A DNA stretch of 64,000 nt from Rhodospirillales bacterium BBD 1991-14 (GTDB taxonomy: Bacteria; Pseudomonadota; Alphaproteobacteria; Kiloniellales; Kiloniellaceae). Within the stretch, counting starts at the first letter, position 1, and each line of letters starts with the position of its first letter. The stretch lies in assembly GCA_001657395.1 (NCBI GenBank), contig LYSY01000001.1, positions 930,001 through 994,000 of the forward strand, in the 5' to 3' direction. Of this stretch, positions 9,757 to 18,484 are shown in pieces. The position numbers and the translations under genes are program-made. The notes beneath the pieces are model-generated. The model saw nothing but the letters and a program-made list of their open reading frames with translations. It was not told the DNA's origin and ran no database searches.

Positions 9757-11285
9757 ACCACCTGATCATTCTTCCGGTCATTCTGCCGGCTTTGCTGGCA
9801 CCCTTCATCGTTTTGGCGATGCGTCACGACCTGCTGCTGCAGCGGGTCTTCTCCATGGCCGGCGCGGTCGCGCTGCTGGGCATCGCGTTGATGCTGCTGG
9901 GCGAGGCCGCCGGCGGGCCGCCGCAGGTCTACGAACTCGGCAACTGGCCGGCCCCCTTCGGCATCGTTCTTGTGCTTGACCGCCTCTCGGCCCTGATGGT
10001 GCTGCTCACCGGCATCCTGGCCGTGGTGGTGGCAGGCTATGCCATCAGCTCCGGCTGGGACACGCGGGGCCGCCATTTCCACGCGCTGCTCCAGTTCCAG
10101 TTGATGGGCATTACGGGCGCCTTCCTGACCGGCGACATTTTCAATCTCTTCGTTTTCTTTGAAGTGCTGCTGATCGCCTCCTACGGCCTGATGCTGCACG
10201 GCGGCGGCGCGGCGCGGACGCGCGCCGGCGTGCAGTACGTGGTTGTGAACCTCGCCGGATCGACCCTCTTCCTCATCGCGGTCGGCATCATCTACGGCGT
10301 CACCGGAACGCTCAACATGGCCGATCTGGCCGTCAAGGTGCAGCAGGTGGCTCCAGGCGACGAGGCGCTGCTGCGCGCCGGCGGCCTGCTGTTGCTGGTG
10401 GTCTTTGCCGTCAAGGCCGCCCTGGTGCCGATCCATTTCTGGCTGCCCGGGACCTATGCCAATGCCCCGGCGCCAGTGGCCGCACTCTTCGCCATCATGA
10501 CCAAGGTCGGCGCCTACTCGATCCTGCGGGTGTTCACGCTCGTCTTCGGTGAATCCGCGGGCGCAACAGCCTGGATCGCCGCCGACTGGCTGCTGCCCGC
10601 CGCCCTTGTGACGCTGGTGATCGGAACCGTCGGCGTGCTCGGCGCCAAGGCCCTCACCCGGCTGGTCTGCTTCTCCGTGGTCGCCTCCATGGGGACGCTG
10701 CTGACGGCGATCTCCATCTTCACACCGGCCGCGACCGTGGCGGCGTTGTTCTATCTGATCCACTCGACCTTTGCGACGGCGGCCCTGTTCCTGCTCGCCG
10801 ACCAGATCAGCATGCGCCGCGGCGGCGCCGGGGACCGGCTGATCACCGCACCGCGCTTTGCCCAGACCGGCCTGCTGGCGGGCCTCTTCTTCCTGGCCGC
10901 GATCGCCATGGCCGGAATGCCGCCGATGACCGGCTTCCTCGGCAAGCTTCTGGTCCTCGACAGCGCCCGCGCATCGGATTCCATGGCAACCATCTGGGCC
11001 GTGGTCCTCATCACCTCCCTCGTCGCCATCGTCGGCTTTGCGCGGGCCGGCAGCGTCGTGTTCTGGAAGAGCGCCTCGGTCCCGGGTCCGGAAGAAGACA
11101 AGACCGCGCCATCGCTTCCCGCCCTGCCGATGGCTGCCGCCGGGGCTATGCTCGCCGCCATGGTTGCCGTGGCGGTCTTTGCCGGCCCGGTTACGGGCTA
11201 TCTCGAAGCGACGGCGGCGAGCCTCTACGAGCCTGCCGGATACATCCGGGCGGTGCTCGGCCCCGATATGACGGCAGCGCGATGA
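9753..11285 (+). CDS. mnhD: Mrp/Pha antiporter subunit D
   Basis: A 510-residue NuoN/NuoM-like membrane subunit with about 14 helices. Diagnostic segments are TGDIFNLFVFFEVLLIASYGLML, which carries the conserved membrane Glu, and AVKAALVPIHFWLPGTYANAPAPVAALFAIMTKVGAY, which carries the conserved Lys residues. With subunit A it forms the proton path of the antiporter. It overlaps mnhC by 4 nt and is followed 16 nt later by mnhE. Confidence 0.95.
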   Translation: MNHLIILPVILPALLAPFIVLAMRHDLLLQRVFSMAGAVALLGIALMLLGEAAGGPPQVYELGNWPAPFGIVLVLDRLSALMVLLTGILAVVVAGYAISSGWDTRGRHFHALLQFQLMGITGAFLTGDIFNLFVFFEVLLIASYGLMLHGGGAARTRAGVQYVVVNLAGSTLFLIAVGIIYGVTGTLNMADLAVKVQQVAPGDEALLRAGGLLLLVVFAVKAALVPIHFWLPGTYANAPAPVAALFAIMTKVGAYSILRVFTLVFGESAGATAWIAADWLLPAALVTLVIGTVGVLGAKALTRLVCFSVVASMGTLLTAISIFTPAATVAALFYLIHSTFATAALFLLADQISMRRGGAGDRLITAPRFAQTGLLAGLFFLAAIAMAGMPPMTGFLGKLLVLDSARASDSMATIWAVVLITSLVAIVGFARAGSVVFWKSASVPGPEEDKTAPSLPALPMAAAGAMLAAMVAVAVFAGPVTGYLEATAASLYEPAGYIRAVLGPDMTAAR

Positions 11286-11301
11286 CCGAGGAGACCAGCC
11301 G

Positions 11302-11793
11302 ATGCTAGCCAAGTTGCTCCCGCACCCGCTGCTGACGGTCACCCTGACCATCGTCTGGATGATGCTGTTGAACGCCTTTTCGATCGGCGGCCTGGTTCTG
11401 GGCGTGTTCCTCGGCGTGACCGTGCCTCTTCTCACGCAGGCTTTCTGGCCGAGCCGCCCGCGCGTCCGCAACCCGCTGATGATCGCAGAGTACGGCCTGG
11501 TCGTGCTCTGGGACATCGTGCTGGCCAACATCCAGGTCGCCTACATCGTCGTCTTCAAGCCGAACAACAAGCTGCGTCAGCACTTCATCGCCGTTCCGCT
11601 CGAGGTCTACTCGCCGGAGGCCATCACCGTGCTGGCCGGCACCATCACCATGACGCCGGGAACCGTCTCCGCCGATCTTTCCGCCGACGGCCGCGTGCTG
11701 CTGGTGCACTGCCTGGATACCGGCGACCCCGAGGGAACGGTGACCCAGATCAAGGCGCGCTACGAAGCACGACTGAAGGAGATTTTCGAATGA
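11302..11793 (+). CDS. mnhE: Mrp/Pha antiporter subunit E
   Basis: A 163-residue MnhE family protein: two N-terminal helices (LLTVTLTIVWMMLLNAFSIGGLVLGVFLG), a conserved LVVLWDIVLANIQVAYIV helix, and a cytosolic domain with TVLAGTITMTPGTVSADLSADGRVLLVHCLD. The TITMTPGTV motif is typical of the family. Its last 4 nt overlap the mnhF start. Confidence 0.94.
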   Translation: MLAKLLPHPLLTVTLTIVWMMLLNAFSIGGLVLGVFLGVTVPLLTQAFWPSRPRVRNPLMIAEYGLVVLWDIVLANIQVAYIVVFKPNNKLRQHFIAVPLEVYSPEAITVLAGTITMTPGTVSADLSADGRVLLVHCLDTGDPEGTVTQIKARYEARLKEIFE

Positions 11794-12059
11794 TCACCTA
11801 TGCGCTCTTCTTCGGCTTCGCCTGCTTTGCCCTCGGACTGCTGCTCAACCTCTACCGTCTCGCCAAAGGCCCCAGTGTCGCCGACCGTGTGCTGGCCCTG
11901 GACACCATGGTCATCAACGGCATCGCACTGCTGGTGCTCTACGGCGTCGCGCAGGGCACCGCCGTCTACTTCGAGGCGGCCCTGCTCTTCGCCATGGTCG
12001 GCTTCATCACGACAGTCGCCTTTTGCAGGTTCATCCTGCGCGGCGACGTCATCGAATAG
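11790..12059 (+). CDS. mnhF: Mrp/Pha antiporter subunit F
   Basis: An 89-residue membrane protein with three helices and the family signature RLAKGPSVADRVLALDTMVINGIALLVL, ending in FITTVAFCRFILRGDVIE. Length is normal for MnhF/PhaF. It overlaps mnhE (ATGA) and is followed 12 nt later by mnhG. Confidence 0.94.
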   Translation: MITYALFFGFACFALGLLLNLYRLAKGPSVADRVLALDTMVINGIALLVLYGVAQGTAVYFEAALLFAMVGFITTVAFCRFILRGDVIE

Positions 12060-12071
12060 CGGCGGGCTGTC

Positions 12072-12485
12072 ATGGACTGGCTGGTGGAACTCCTGCTTTC
12101 GGCGGTGATCGTTTTCGGCGGCATCTTCGGCCTGGTCGGCTCCTACGGCCTGGCCAAGCTGCCCGATCTCATGAGCCGCCTGCACGGGCCGACCAAGGCC
12201 ACGACCCTTGGCGTGGGCTCGGTGCTGATCGCCTCGATCATCTTCATGCTCTGGGATCAGAGCACGCTCACCGTCCACGAACTGCTGATCACGATCTTTC
12301 TCTTCCTCACCGCACCGATCACGGCGAACTTCATCGCCAAGTCGTTCCTTCACCGCCGCGGCGAAAGCGACCTGAAGCTGCCGGAGACCGGGAGCGAGTG
12401 CGGCTGGGCCAGCTTCGACAAGCCGCCCAACGCAGACGACGACGAGCCAAGCTCCCTGACCATCCCCCGGCGCCACGGCAAGTAG
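12072..12485 (+). CDS. mnhG: Mrp/Pha antiporter subunit G
   Basis: A 137-residue membrane protein with three helices and the MnhG signature FGLVGSYGLAKLPDLMSRLHGPTKATTLGVGSVLI, then FLTAPITANFIAKSFLHR. The extended hydrophilic tail after about residue 95 resembles other PhaG proteins. It is the last gene of the operon; no canonical terminator is visible behind it before the next promoter. Confidence 0.93.
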   Translation: MDWLVELLLSAVIVFGGIFGLVGSYGLAKLPDLMSRLHGPTKATTLGVGSVLIASIIFMLWDQSTLTVHELLITIFLFLTAPITANFIAKSFLHRRGESDLKLPETGSECGWASFDKPPNADDDEPSSLTIPRRHGK

Positions 12486-12563
12486 CACGCCCTCCAAAGC
12501 AGAGCGGACGCCGTCAGGACACTGGCGGCCAACAAGGTGGATATCCCTACGGCCAGGGGGGAC

Positions 12564-12591
12564 TTGCGCCTGACCGTGGCCTCTCTATTAT
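12564..12591 (+). promoter_or_regulatory. Candidate sigma70-type promoter of the first liv operon
   Basis: TTGCGC (12564-12569) and TATTAT (12586-12591) are 16 bp apart, about 75 nt before the start of the substrate-binding-protein gene and downstream of the mrp operon. The -10 hexamer is good and the -35 is moderate. Confidence 0.4.
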
Positions 12592-12633
12592 CCCATGGCA
12601 ACCGCTGCCGCAGAGCTGCGGGTCTGAACGATG

Positions 12634-12647
12634 CAAGCATATGCTTG
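12634..12647. promoter_or_regulatory. 14-bp perfect palindrome before the liv RBS
   Basis: CAAGCATATGCTTG is a perfect palindrome 7 nt upstream of the GGAGGA ribosome-binding site (12655-12660). In DNA it could be an operator for a dimeric regulator just downstream of the transcription start. In RNA it would have almost no loop, so a DNA site is more likely. Confidence 0.4.
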
Positions 12648-12667
12648 GACCATGGGAGGAAAACCAA

Positions 12668-13945
12668 ATGAATCTGGGCTATCCGTCTGAAAAGACGAAG
12701 AAAATCACGACGAGGCGCGCTTTCTCGGCGTTGCTTGCCGCTGGCACGGCCGTCGGGCTGCTCGCCGCCGGCACGGCAAACGCCAAGGTTGAGGGCGACA
12801 CCATTGTGCTCGGCTCGGCAATCTCGCTGACCGGCAAGTACGCCACCAACGGCGTCCACGCGCAGAACGGCTATGAGATTGCCGTCAAGAAGATCAACGA
12901 CAATGGCGGCGTCACCGTCGGCGGCAAGTCCTACAAGTTGAAAGTCGTCTACTACGACGATGAATCCACCCCTGCCCGCGGCGCGCAGCTCGCCGAGCGC
13001 CTGATCAAGCAGGACGGCGTGCAGTTCATGCTGGGCCCGTACTCCTCCGGCCTCACCAAGGCAATCGCGCCGGTGACCGAGAAATACAAGATCCCGATGG
13101 TGGAAGCCGAGGGTGCTTCGCGCTCGCTCTTTACCCAGGGCTACAAGTATCTCTTCGCCGTGCTCTCGACCTCCGAGCAGTACCTGGCCAGCGCCATCGA
13201 TCTGGCCGCCGAGATGGCGGAAAAGGAAGGCCGCAAGCCCTCCGACATCAAGATCGCCATGGCCTTCGAGAACGATCCCTTCTCGCTTGACGTGCGTGCC
13301 GGTGTCATGGACGACGCCAAGAAGTACGACATGAAGATCGTCATCGACGACAAGCTGCCGCGCGATCTCTCGGACATGTCCGCGACGCTGACCAAGGCCA
13401 AGGCCCTGAAGCCGGACCTGCTCATCGTCTCCGGCCACTCCAAGGGCGCCGCCACGGCGGTGCGCCAGATCAACGAGATGAAGATCGACATCCCGATGAT
13501 CGCCATGACCCACTGCGAGGCCGCCAAGGTCACCGACAAGTTCGGCGCCGGCGCCAACGACATCCTCTGCTCGACGCAGTGGGCCGAGACGCTGACCTAC
13601 GAGGACCCGCTGTTCGGAACCGCAGCGGAGTTCCACGAAGAGTTCAAGCAGACCTTCGAGGGCTACACCACGGTGCCTTACCAGTCCGCCCAGGCGGCCG
13701 CAGCCGTGATGGTCTGGAAGGACGCCTTCGAACGGGCCGACAGCTTCGAAATCGGCAAGGTCCGCGATGCCATCGCCGCCACCGAGATGAACACCTTCTA
13801 CGGTCCGATCAAGTTCTCCGAGGCCGGCAACAACATCGCCAAGCCGATGGTGCTGCGCCAGATCCAGGAAGGACAGTACAACGTGGTGGCCCCCTCGAAG
13901 TGGGCTTCGCATCCGGTGAACTATCCGCGCGACGCGGGATTCTGA
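12668..13945 (+). CDS. Liv-type ABC transporter substrate-binding protein (operon 1)
   Basis: A 425-residue periplasmic ligand-binding protein of the type I (leucine/amide) fold. The N-terminus reads KKITTRRAFSALLAAG...GTANA; the twin-arginine pair followed by Phe makes Tat export plausible. The mature part begins with IVLGSAISLTGKYATNGVHAQNGYEIAVKKIN and has the hinge and ligand regions of the family (YYDDESTPARGAQLAERLI, MLGPYSSGLTKAI). GGAGGA at 12655-12660 precedes the ATG by 7 nt. It heads the operon whose permeases and ATPases follow. It is clearly diverged from the LivK at 53249-54352, so a ligand other than Leu/Ile/Val is possible. Confidence 0.9.
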   Translation: MNLGYPSEKTKKITTRRAFSALLAAGTAVGLLAAGTANAKVEGDTIVLGSAISLTGKYATNGVHAQNGYEIAVKKINDNGGVTVGGKSYKLKVVYYDDESTPARGAQLAERLIKQDGVQFMLGPYSSGLTKAIAPVTEKYKIPMVEAEGASRSLFTQGYKYLFAVLSTSEQYLASAIDLAAEMAEKEGRKPSDIKIAMAFENDPFSLDVRAGVMDDAKKYDMKIVIDDKLPRDLSDMSATLTKAKALKPDLLIVSGHSKGAATAVRQINEMKIDIPMIAMTHCEAAKVTDKFGAGANDILCSTQWAETLTYEDPLFGTAAEFHEEFKQTFEGYTTVPYQSAQAAAAVMVWKDAFERADSFEIGKVRDAIAATEMNTFYGPIKFSEAGNNIAKPMVLRQIQEGQYNVVAPSKWASHPVNYPRDAGF

Positions 13946-13993
13946 GGTGCTTTGGCGGGGACCGCGTCATGCGCGTCCCCTCACCCGGATCTG

Positions 13994-14022
13994 CCGCCGC
14001 CGGCCGAAAGGGCCGGCGGCGG
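13994..14022 (+). terminator. Strong intra-operon hairpin between binding protein and permease
   Basis: A perfect 12-bp stem CCGCCGCCGGCC (13994-14005) / GGCCGGCGGCGG (14011-14022) has loop GAAAG. It follows the binding-protein stop by about 50 nt and precedes livH. No T-run follows. Such hairpins often protect the upstream message, or partly terminate, so that binding protein is made in excess of permease. Confidence 0.55.
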
Positions 14023-14073
14023 TGCCGGCTGCGCCGCATCCTGCTTCAAGCCTTCACTCTGAGTTGATCTGCA

Positions 14074-14976
14074 ATGTTCGATAACCTGTCCCTTCTGGGG
14101 CTGGCCCCTGTCTTCAACATCCAACTGTTGCTGGACGGGCTTTTCATCGGCGCCATCTTCGCCCTTGCGGCCTATGGACTGGCCCTGGTCTGGGGCGTGA
14201 TGAACGTCAAGAACCTTGCCCAGGGCGACTTCGTCATCATGGGCGGCTACATCGCCTACAGCCTGGCAGAGCTTGGCATTCACCCGATCTTCGGGCTGCC
14301 GGTGGCCGTCGTCGTCATGTTCGCCTTCGGCTGGGCCGTCTACGTCCTGGTCATCCGCCGGGTCATCGACCGCGACCTCTTCACATCACTGCTGGCGACC
14401 TTTGGCATCGCCATTGTGGTGCAGCAGACCCTTAACCTCATCTACGGTCCTGAGGTGAAGATCGCCGAGTCCGGCTTCGCGATCCGCTCGGCGCTCGACA
14501 ATCAACTGACCGTCGCCGACATCAAGCTGGTGTCCTTCGCGATGGCCGCGGCTCTGGCCATTGCGGTGGTCATCTTCATGAAGCGCAGCCGCATGGGCCA
14601 GGCGATCCGCGCCACGGCACAGGATCCGCGCGCCGCCAAGATCATGGGCATCGACACTGACCGGGTCTATGCCTTCACCTTCTCGCTGAACGCCGCGATC
14701 TGCGGGGCCGCCGGCGTGCTGATCGCCATGATCTGGGTGATCCAGCCCTTCTACGGCATCACCCACTCCATCCGATCCTTCGTCATCGTGACGGCGGCGG
14801 GTTTCGGCAACCTGCCGGGCGTCATCATCGCCGGCCTCGGACTCGGGGTCGCCGAACAATACAGTGGTTTCGTCATGGGCGCCGAGTTCCAGCAGGCCAC
14901 GGTGGTCGGCCTGCTGGTCGCCGTTCTTGTCTGGCGGCAGATCCAGCAGAGCCGGATCAGGCAGGTGGTGCAATGA
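14074..14976 (+). CDS. Branched-chain-type ABC transporter permease, LivH family
   Basis: A 300-residue inner-membrane permease with about eight helices. It has the LivH pattern LLDGLFIGAIFALAAYGLALVWGVMNVKNLAQGDFVIMGGYIAY, the EAA-like loop RATAQDPRAAKIMGIDTDRVYAFTFSLNAAICGAAGVL, and the C-terminal AAGFGNLPGVIIAGLGLGVAEQY. It is part of binding protein-LivH-LivM-LivG-LivF and overlaps livM by 4 nt (ATGA). Confidence 0.92.
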   Translation: MFDNLSLLGLAPVFNIQLLLDGLFIGAIFALAAYGLALVWGVMNVKNLAQGDFVIMGGYIAYSLAELGIHPIFGLPVAVVVMFAFGWAVYVLVIRRVIDRDLFTSLLATFGIAIVVQQTLNLIYGPEVKIAESGFAIRSALDNQLTVADIKLVSFAMAAALAIAVVIFMKRSRMGQAIRATAQDPRAAKIMGIDTDRVYAFTFSLNAAICGAAGVLIAMIWVIQPFYGITHSIRSFVIVTAAGFGNLPGVIIAGLGLGVAEQYSGFVMGAEFQQATVVGLLVAVLVWRQIQQSRIRQVVQ

Positions 14977-16037
14977 CGGCGCAACAGAGACAGTTTCTTC
15001 TCTACGGGCTGATCCTGCTCGGCGGGATCGCCGCGCCCTTCGTGTTCCCCAACTACACCTTCCAGATCGCCGTCCTCTGGGTGATGATTCTCTTCGCCCT
15101 GACCTGGGACATCATGGGCGGGCAGATGGGCTACAACTCGCTGGGCAACATCTTTTTCTTCGGTGCCGGCATGTACGCCTGCGCCGTCATTCAGATCGGC
15201 CTCTACTACAACGTCGGGGAATACACCTCGGCCTACGGCGCGGTGCGTGTCGATTTCACGCCGGGCCAGTACTACTTCGGCCTGGTGCTCGGCATCCTCG
15301 CCTCGGCGGTGATCTCCGCGGTCTTCGCGGTGATCTTCGGCTGGATCGTCTTCGGCCTGCGCGGGCCGTACTTCGCCATCGGCACGCTGGGCGTGGCCAT
15401 TGCGGCGGGCGAACTGGTGGGCGCCTGGGACTGGCTGGGCGGCGGCAGCGGCATCTCCATGCCCACATACCCGGGTGAGCCCGACGCCCGCGCCAATCTG
15501 TTCTACTTCCTCTGTTTCGGCAGCGCGGTCGCCACCTTTCTGTTCCTCAGGATCCTCTACGCCACCCGTTTCAAGCTGGCGATCAACGCCATCCGCGACG
15601 ACGAGGCCAAGGCCGAGGCCATGGGGGTTCACACCCTGCGCTACAAGATCATCGCCTGGTCCATCGCCGCCTTCTTCCTGGGCATTTCCGGTGCGATCTA
15701 CGGCAACATGAGCGGCTTCATCGAACCGCTGGAGGTCGCCTTCCCGACCGTCACCTTCGGCATCTTCATGGTCCTCATGGCGCTGCTGGGCGGCAAGGGC
15801 ACGCTCTGGGGTCCGGTGCTGGGTGCGACCCTGTTCCACGTGATCAAGGAGGTCACCTGGACCCACCTGCTGGGCTGGCAGTGGGTGGCCCTCGGCCTGC
15901 TGATCATCGTCAACGTGGTCTACTTCCAGCAGGGCCTGCTTGGCTGGGCGCAGGAGAAATGGCCGGAGGCCTTCGGCATCCGCGTCGACGAGGACAGCAG
16001 TGCCGCAAACCGCGAACAACGGAGTGCCGCTGAATGA
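14973..16037 (+). CDS. Branched-chain-type ABC transporter permease, LivM family
   Basis: A 354-residue permease partner of the LivH protein. The family features are FALTWDIMGGQMGYNSLGNIFFFGAGMYACA, GLRGPYFAIGTLGVAIAAGELV, the EAA loop AINAIRDDEAKAEAMGVHTLRYKIIAWSIAAFFLGISGAIY, and GGKGTLWGPVLGATLFHVI. The stop overlaps the livG start by 4 nt. Length is normal for the family. Confidence 0.92.
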   Translation: MTAQQRQFLLYGLILLGGIAAPFVFPNYTFQIAVLWVMILFALTWDIMGGQMGYNSLGNIFFFGAGMYACAVIQIGLYYNVGEYTSAYGAVRVDFTPGQYYFGLVLGILASAVISAVFAVIFGWIVFGLRGPYFAIGTLGVAIAAGELVGAWDWLGGGSGISMPTYPGEPDARANLFYFLCFGSAVATFLFLRILYATRFKLAINAIRDDEAKAEAMGVHTLRYKIIAWSIAAFFLGISGAIYGNMSGFIEPLEVAFPTVTFGIFMVLMALLGGKGTLWGPVLGATLFHVIKEVTWTHLLGWQWVALGLLIIVNVVYFQQGLLGWAQEKWPEAFGIRVDEDSSAANREQRSAAE

Positions 16038-16777
16038 CCGATATGATCGAGGTCGCCGGCGTCTCCAAGGCCTTCGGCGGTGTCCAGGCCAATCGCGACG
16101 TGTCCCTGCGCGTCCCTCCCGGCAAGATCACCGGGCTGATCGGGCCCAACGGCTCCGGCAAGACCACGCTGTTCAATTCCATCGTCGGCTATCACCCCAT
16201 CGACGAGGGCTCGATCCGCTTCGAGGGGCGCGAGATTTCCAGGCTCCGCGTGCCGCAGATCGCCCGGCTGGGCCTGCTGCGCACCTTCCAGCAGACGCGC
16301 ATCTATTCCAAGATGGACTGCGTGCAGAACATGCTGATCTCGGTGCCCCACCGGGAGGCCGGCTGGCGCACGATGTTCACACCCTTCCAGCCGGAACTCG
16401 TGGAAAAGGCCGAACATCTGTTGGAGTTCGTCGGCCTCTACGCCAAGCGGCGCCTGATCTCAGGCGATCTTTCCTTCGGGCAGCAGAAGCTCCTGGAGTT
16501 CGCCATGGCGCTGATGAACGAGCCCAAGGTGCTGCTGCTCGACGAGCCGACCGCCGGCATCAACCCGACCCTGATCAACGGCCTGATCGACCGGCTGAAA
16601 CGGGCCAACGAGGAGTTCGGGATCACCCTCTTCGTCATCGAACACAACATGCGCGTCATCATGAACCTGGCGGAAAACATCTACTGCCTCGCCCACGGCG
16701 AGCTCCTGGCGGAAGGCCCGCCGGGGGAGATCCAGAACGACCAGCGGGTGATCGACGCCTACCTGGGGGCCCACTGA
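16034..16777 (+). CDS. Branched-chain-type ABC transporter ATP-binding protein, LivG family
   Basis: A 247-residue ABC ATPase. Walker A is GPNGSGKTTLFNSI, the Q-loop region is LLRTFQQTRIYSKMDCVQNML, the signature is LSFGQQKLLEFAMAL (a variant of LSGGQ), Walker B is KVLLLDEPTAGINP, and the switch His is in FVIEHNMRVIMNLAENIYCLAHGELLAEG, typical of LivG. Its TGA shares one base with the ATG of the following livF. Confidence 0.93.
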   Translation: MTDMIEVAGVSKAFGGVQANRDVSLRVPPGKITGLIGPNGSGKTTLFNSIVGYHPIDEGSIRFEGREISRLRVPQIARLGLLRTFQQTRIYSKMDCVQNMLISVPHREAGWRTMFTPFQPELVEKAEHLLEFVGLYAKRRLISGDLSFGQQKLLEFAMALMNEPKVLLLDEPTAGINPTLINGLIDRLKRANEEFGITLFVIEHNMRVIMNLAENIYCLAHGELLAEGPPGEIQNDQRVIDAYLGAH

Positions 16778-17667
16778 TGGCGTCTGAAAACAACCAATCT
16801 GAGAGCAACCAGGAAGACGCCAAGCGGATCCGCGGCTACGGCCATGGCGGCGTCGAGACGGTCATCTCCGTCGAGGACGTAAACCGCCAGGCGGCAGCGC
16901 TGACTGAGTCCGGCATTCCCGAAGGCCGCGTTGCCGCCCTCGCAGCGGGTGAGCCCTACGTCAGCATCGACGGCCTGCGGGCCGGCTACGGCAAGATGGA
17001 AATCCTGCACGACTTCAACCTGCAGGTCGGCCGTGGCCAGTCGCTCTGCCTGATCGGGCCGAACGGGGCCGGCAAGTCCACGGTGCTGCACTCCATCTTC
17101 GGCTTCACCAACATCTTCGCCGGCTCGATTACGGTGGGCGGCCGCGATGTCACGAAGCTCTCCCCCAAGGACAAGCTGCGCACGGCGGGCGTCGCCTACA
17201 TCCTGCAGGACAAGTCGGTCTTTCCGGCCATGACAGTGGAAGAGAACCTCTGGATGGGCGGCTACCTGATGGACAGCCCCGCCCAGGCGAGGCAGAAGGC
17301 GGAGCAGATCTTCGACAAGTATCCGCGCCTGGCCGAGCGGCGCGGCCACCAGGCAAAGGTGCTTTCCGGCGGCGAGCGCCGGCTGCTGGAGATTTCCCGC
17401 GCCCTGGTCATGGAACCGGAGGTCCTGCTGGTGGACGAGCCCTCCATCGGGCTGGAGCCCCGCTTCATCGATATGGTTTTCGAAATCCTGAACGATCTGC
17501 AGAAGGGCGAAGGCAAGACCATCATCATGGTGGAGCAGAACGCCAAGAAGGGCCTGGAGTTCGCCGACATCGGCTATGTTCTGGTCTCCGGCGAGCTGGC
17601 CATGGCCGATGCCGGCGACCGCCTGTTGGAGGATCCCCAGGTCGGCCGCCTGTTCCTCGGCGGATAG
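16777..17667 (+). CDS. Branched-chain-type ABC transporter ATP-binding protein, LivF family, with N-terminal extension
   Basis: A 296-residue ABC ATPase. Walker A GPNGAGKSTVLHSIFG, signature LSGGERRLLEISRAL, Walker B VLLVDEPSIGLEP and switch region MVEQNAKKGLEFADIGYVLVSGELA are all present. It carries about 58 extra hydrophilic N-terminal residues before the usual ABC start (YVSIDGLRAGYGKMEIL); ordinary LivF proteins begin within a few residues of that point. The start is supported by one-base stop/start overlap with livG. It completes the five-gene transporter and precedes coxG by about 180 nt. Confidence 0.9.
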   Translation: MASENNQSESNQEDAKRIRGYGHGGVETVISVEDVNRQAAALTESGIPEGRVAALAAGEPYVSIDGLRAGYGKMEILHDFNLQVGRGQSLCLIGPNGAGKSTVLHSIFGFTNIFAGSITVGGRDVTKLSPKDKLRTAGVAYILQDKSVFPAMTVEENLWMGGYLMDSPAQARQKAEQIFDKYPRLAERRGHQAKVLSGGERRLLEISRALVMEPEVLLVDEPSIGLEPRFIDMVFEILNDLQKGEGKTIIMVEQNAKKGLEFADIGYVLVSGELAMADAGDRLLEDPQVGRLFLGG

Positions 17668-17848
17668 GGGTTCTCAGGGTTTGACGGCACCGGCCCGCTC
17701 CCCTGCATCTCGCGCATGGCCGCTTGGCCGAAGGTAGGGCTTGAACCCCCGGGTTCCAGCGGCAATGCTCTGACGCTTATCCAGTGCTGTGTGGGTCGTG
17801 CCGCGGGCCGCTCCGCCGCCGGCCTTATGAAAAGGGTTCGTGAAGATC

Positions 17849-18484
17849 ATGCAGATGACCGGCCAGTACCGTATCGAGGCGCCGCGCCAGGCGGTTTGGG
17901 AAGCGCTCAACGACGTCGAGGTGCTGCGCACCTGCATTCCCGGCGTGGAGGAGATCGAGAAGACCTCGGACACCGAGTTCACGGCCAAGGTCAAAGCCAA
18001 GGTGGGGCCCGTCTCCGCGCGCTTTGCAGGGGCGGTCACCCTCAGCGACCTGGATCCGCCCAACGGCTACACGATTTCCGGCGAGGGCAAGGGCGGCGCG
18101 GCCGGCTTTGCCAAGGGAGGCGCCAAGGTGCGCCTGGAAGAAGACGGCGCCGGAACCCTGCTGAACTACGACGTCGAGGCCAAGGTGGGTGGCAAGCTGG
18201 CCCAGATCGGCTCCCGCCTGATCGACGGTACGGCCAAGAAGATGGCCGATGACTTCTTCTCCCGCTTCGCGGAGACCGTCGGGGGTCCGCCGGCAGAGCC
18301 GGCAGCCGCCCCGGCCCCAGCTCCGGCTCCCGCGGCGGCGGCGACAGCTACGGCACCCGCACCGGCGGCAGCCGCTGCCGCAGCGGACCCGGATGCCGAT
18401 GTCGGCGCCGGCGCCTCGCTCGGCGTCTGGGTGACCGGACTGCTTGTCGTTGTCCTTATCCTGCTTGCGGTCTTTGCGCTTTAA
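17849..18484 (+). CDS. coxG: CO dehydrogenase subunit G-like SRPBCC protein (CoxG)
   Basis: A 211-residue protein. Residues 1-145 are an SRPBCC/CoxG domain (MQMTGQYRIEAPRQAVWEALNDVEVLRTCIPGVEEIEK... then TGTAKKMADDFF-type end). An Ala/Pro-rich linker (about 150-190) and one C-terminal helix (WVTGLLVVVLILLAVFAL) follow. In Afipia (Oligotropha) carboxidovorans, CoxG tethers CO dehydrogenase to the membrane; the tail here fits that. A GTG at 17840 is in frame, but the ATG at 17849 gives the usual family N-terminus. It lies between the liv genes and coxSLM. Confidence 0.9.
   Translation: MQMTGQYRIEAPRQAVWEALNDVEVLRTCIPGVEEIEKTSDTEFTAKVKAKVGPVSARFAGAVTLSDLDPPNGYTISGEGKGGAAGFAKGGAKVRLEEDGAGTLLNYDVEAKVGGKLAQIGSRLIDGTAKKMADDFFSRFAETVGGPPAEPAAAPAPAPAPAAAATATAPAPAAAAAAADPDADVGAGASLGVWVTGLLVVVLILLAVFAL

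Noticed and set aside
9651-11531. Long minus-strand frame opposite mnhD
   Set aside because: His/Asp/Gly-rich low-complexity product without motifs, opposite a well-conserved antiporter subunit.
12350-13912. Long minus-strand frame opposite the substrate-binding protein gene
   Set aside because: Shadow of a real gene with a signal peptide, ribosome site and family motifs on the plus strand.
17668-17839. tRNA-like stretch (GGGTTCAAGCC on the minus strand) between livF and coxG
   Set aside because: The T-stem has mismatches and no acceptor, D or anticodon arm could be assembled around it.
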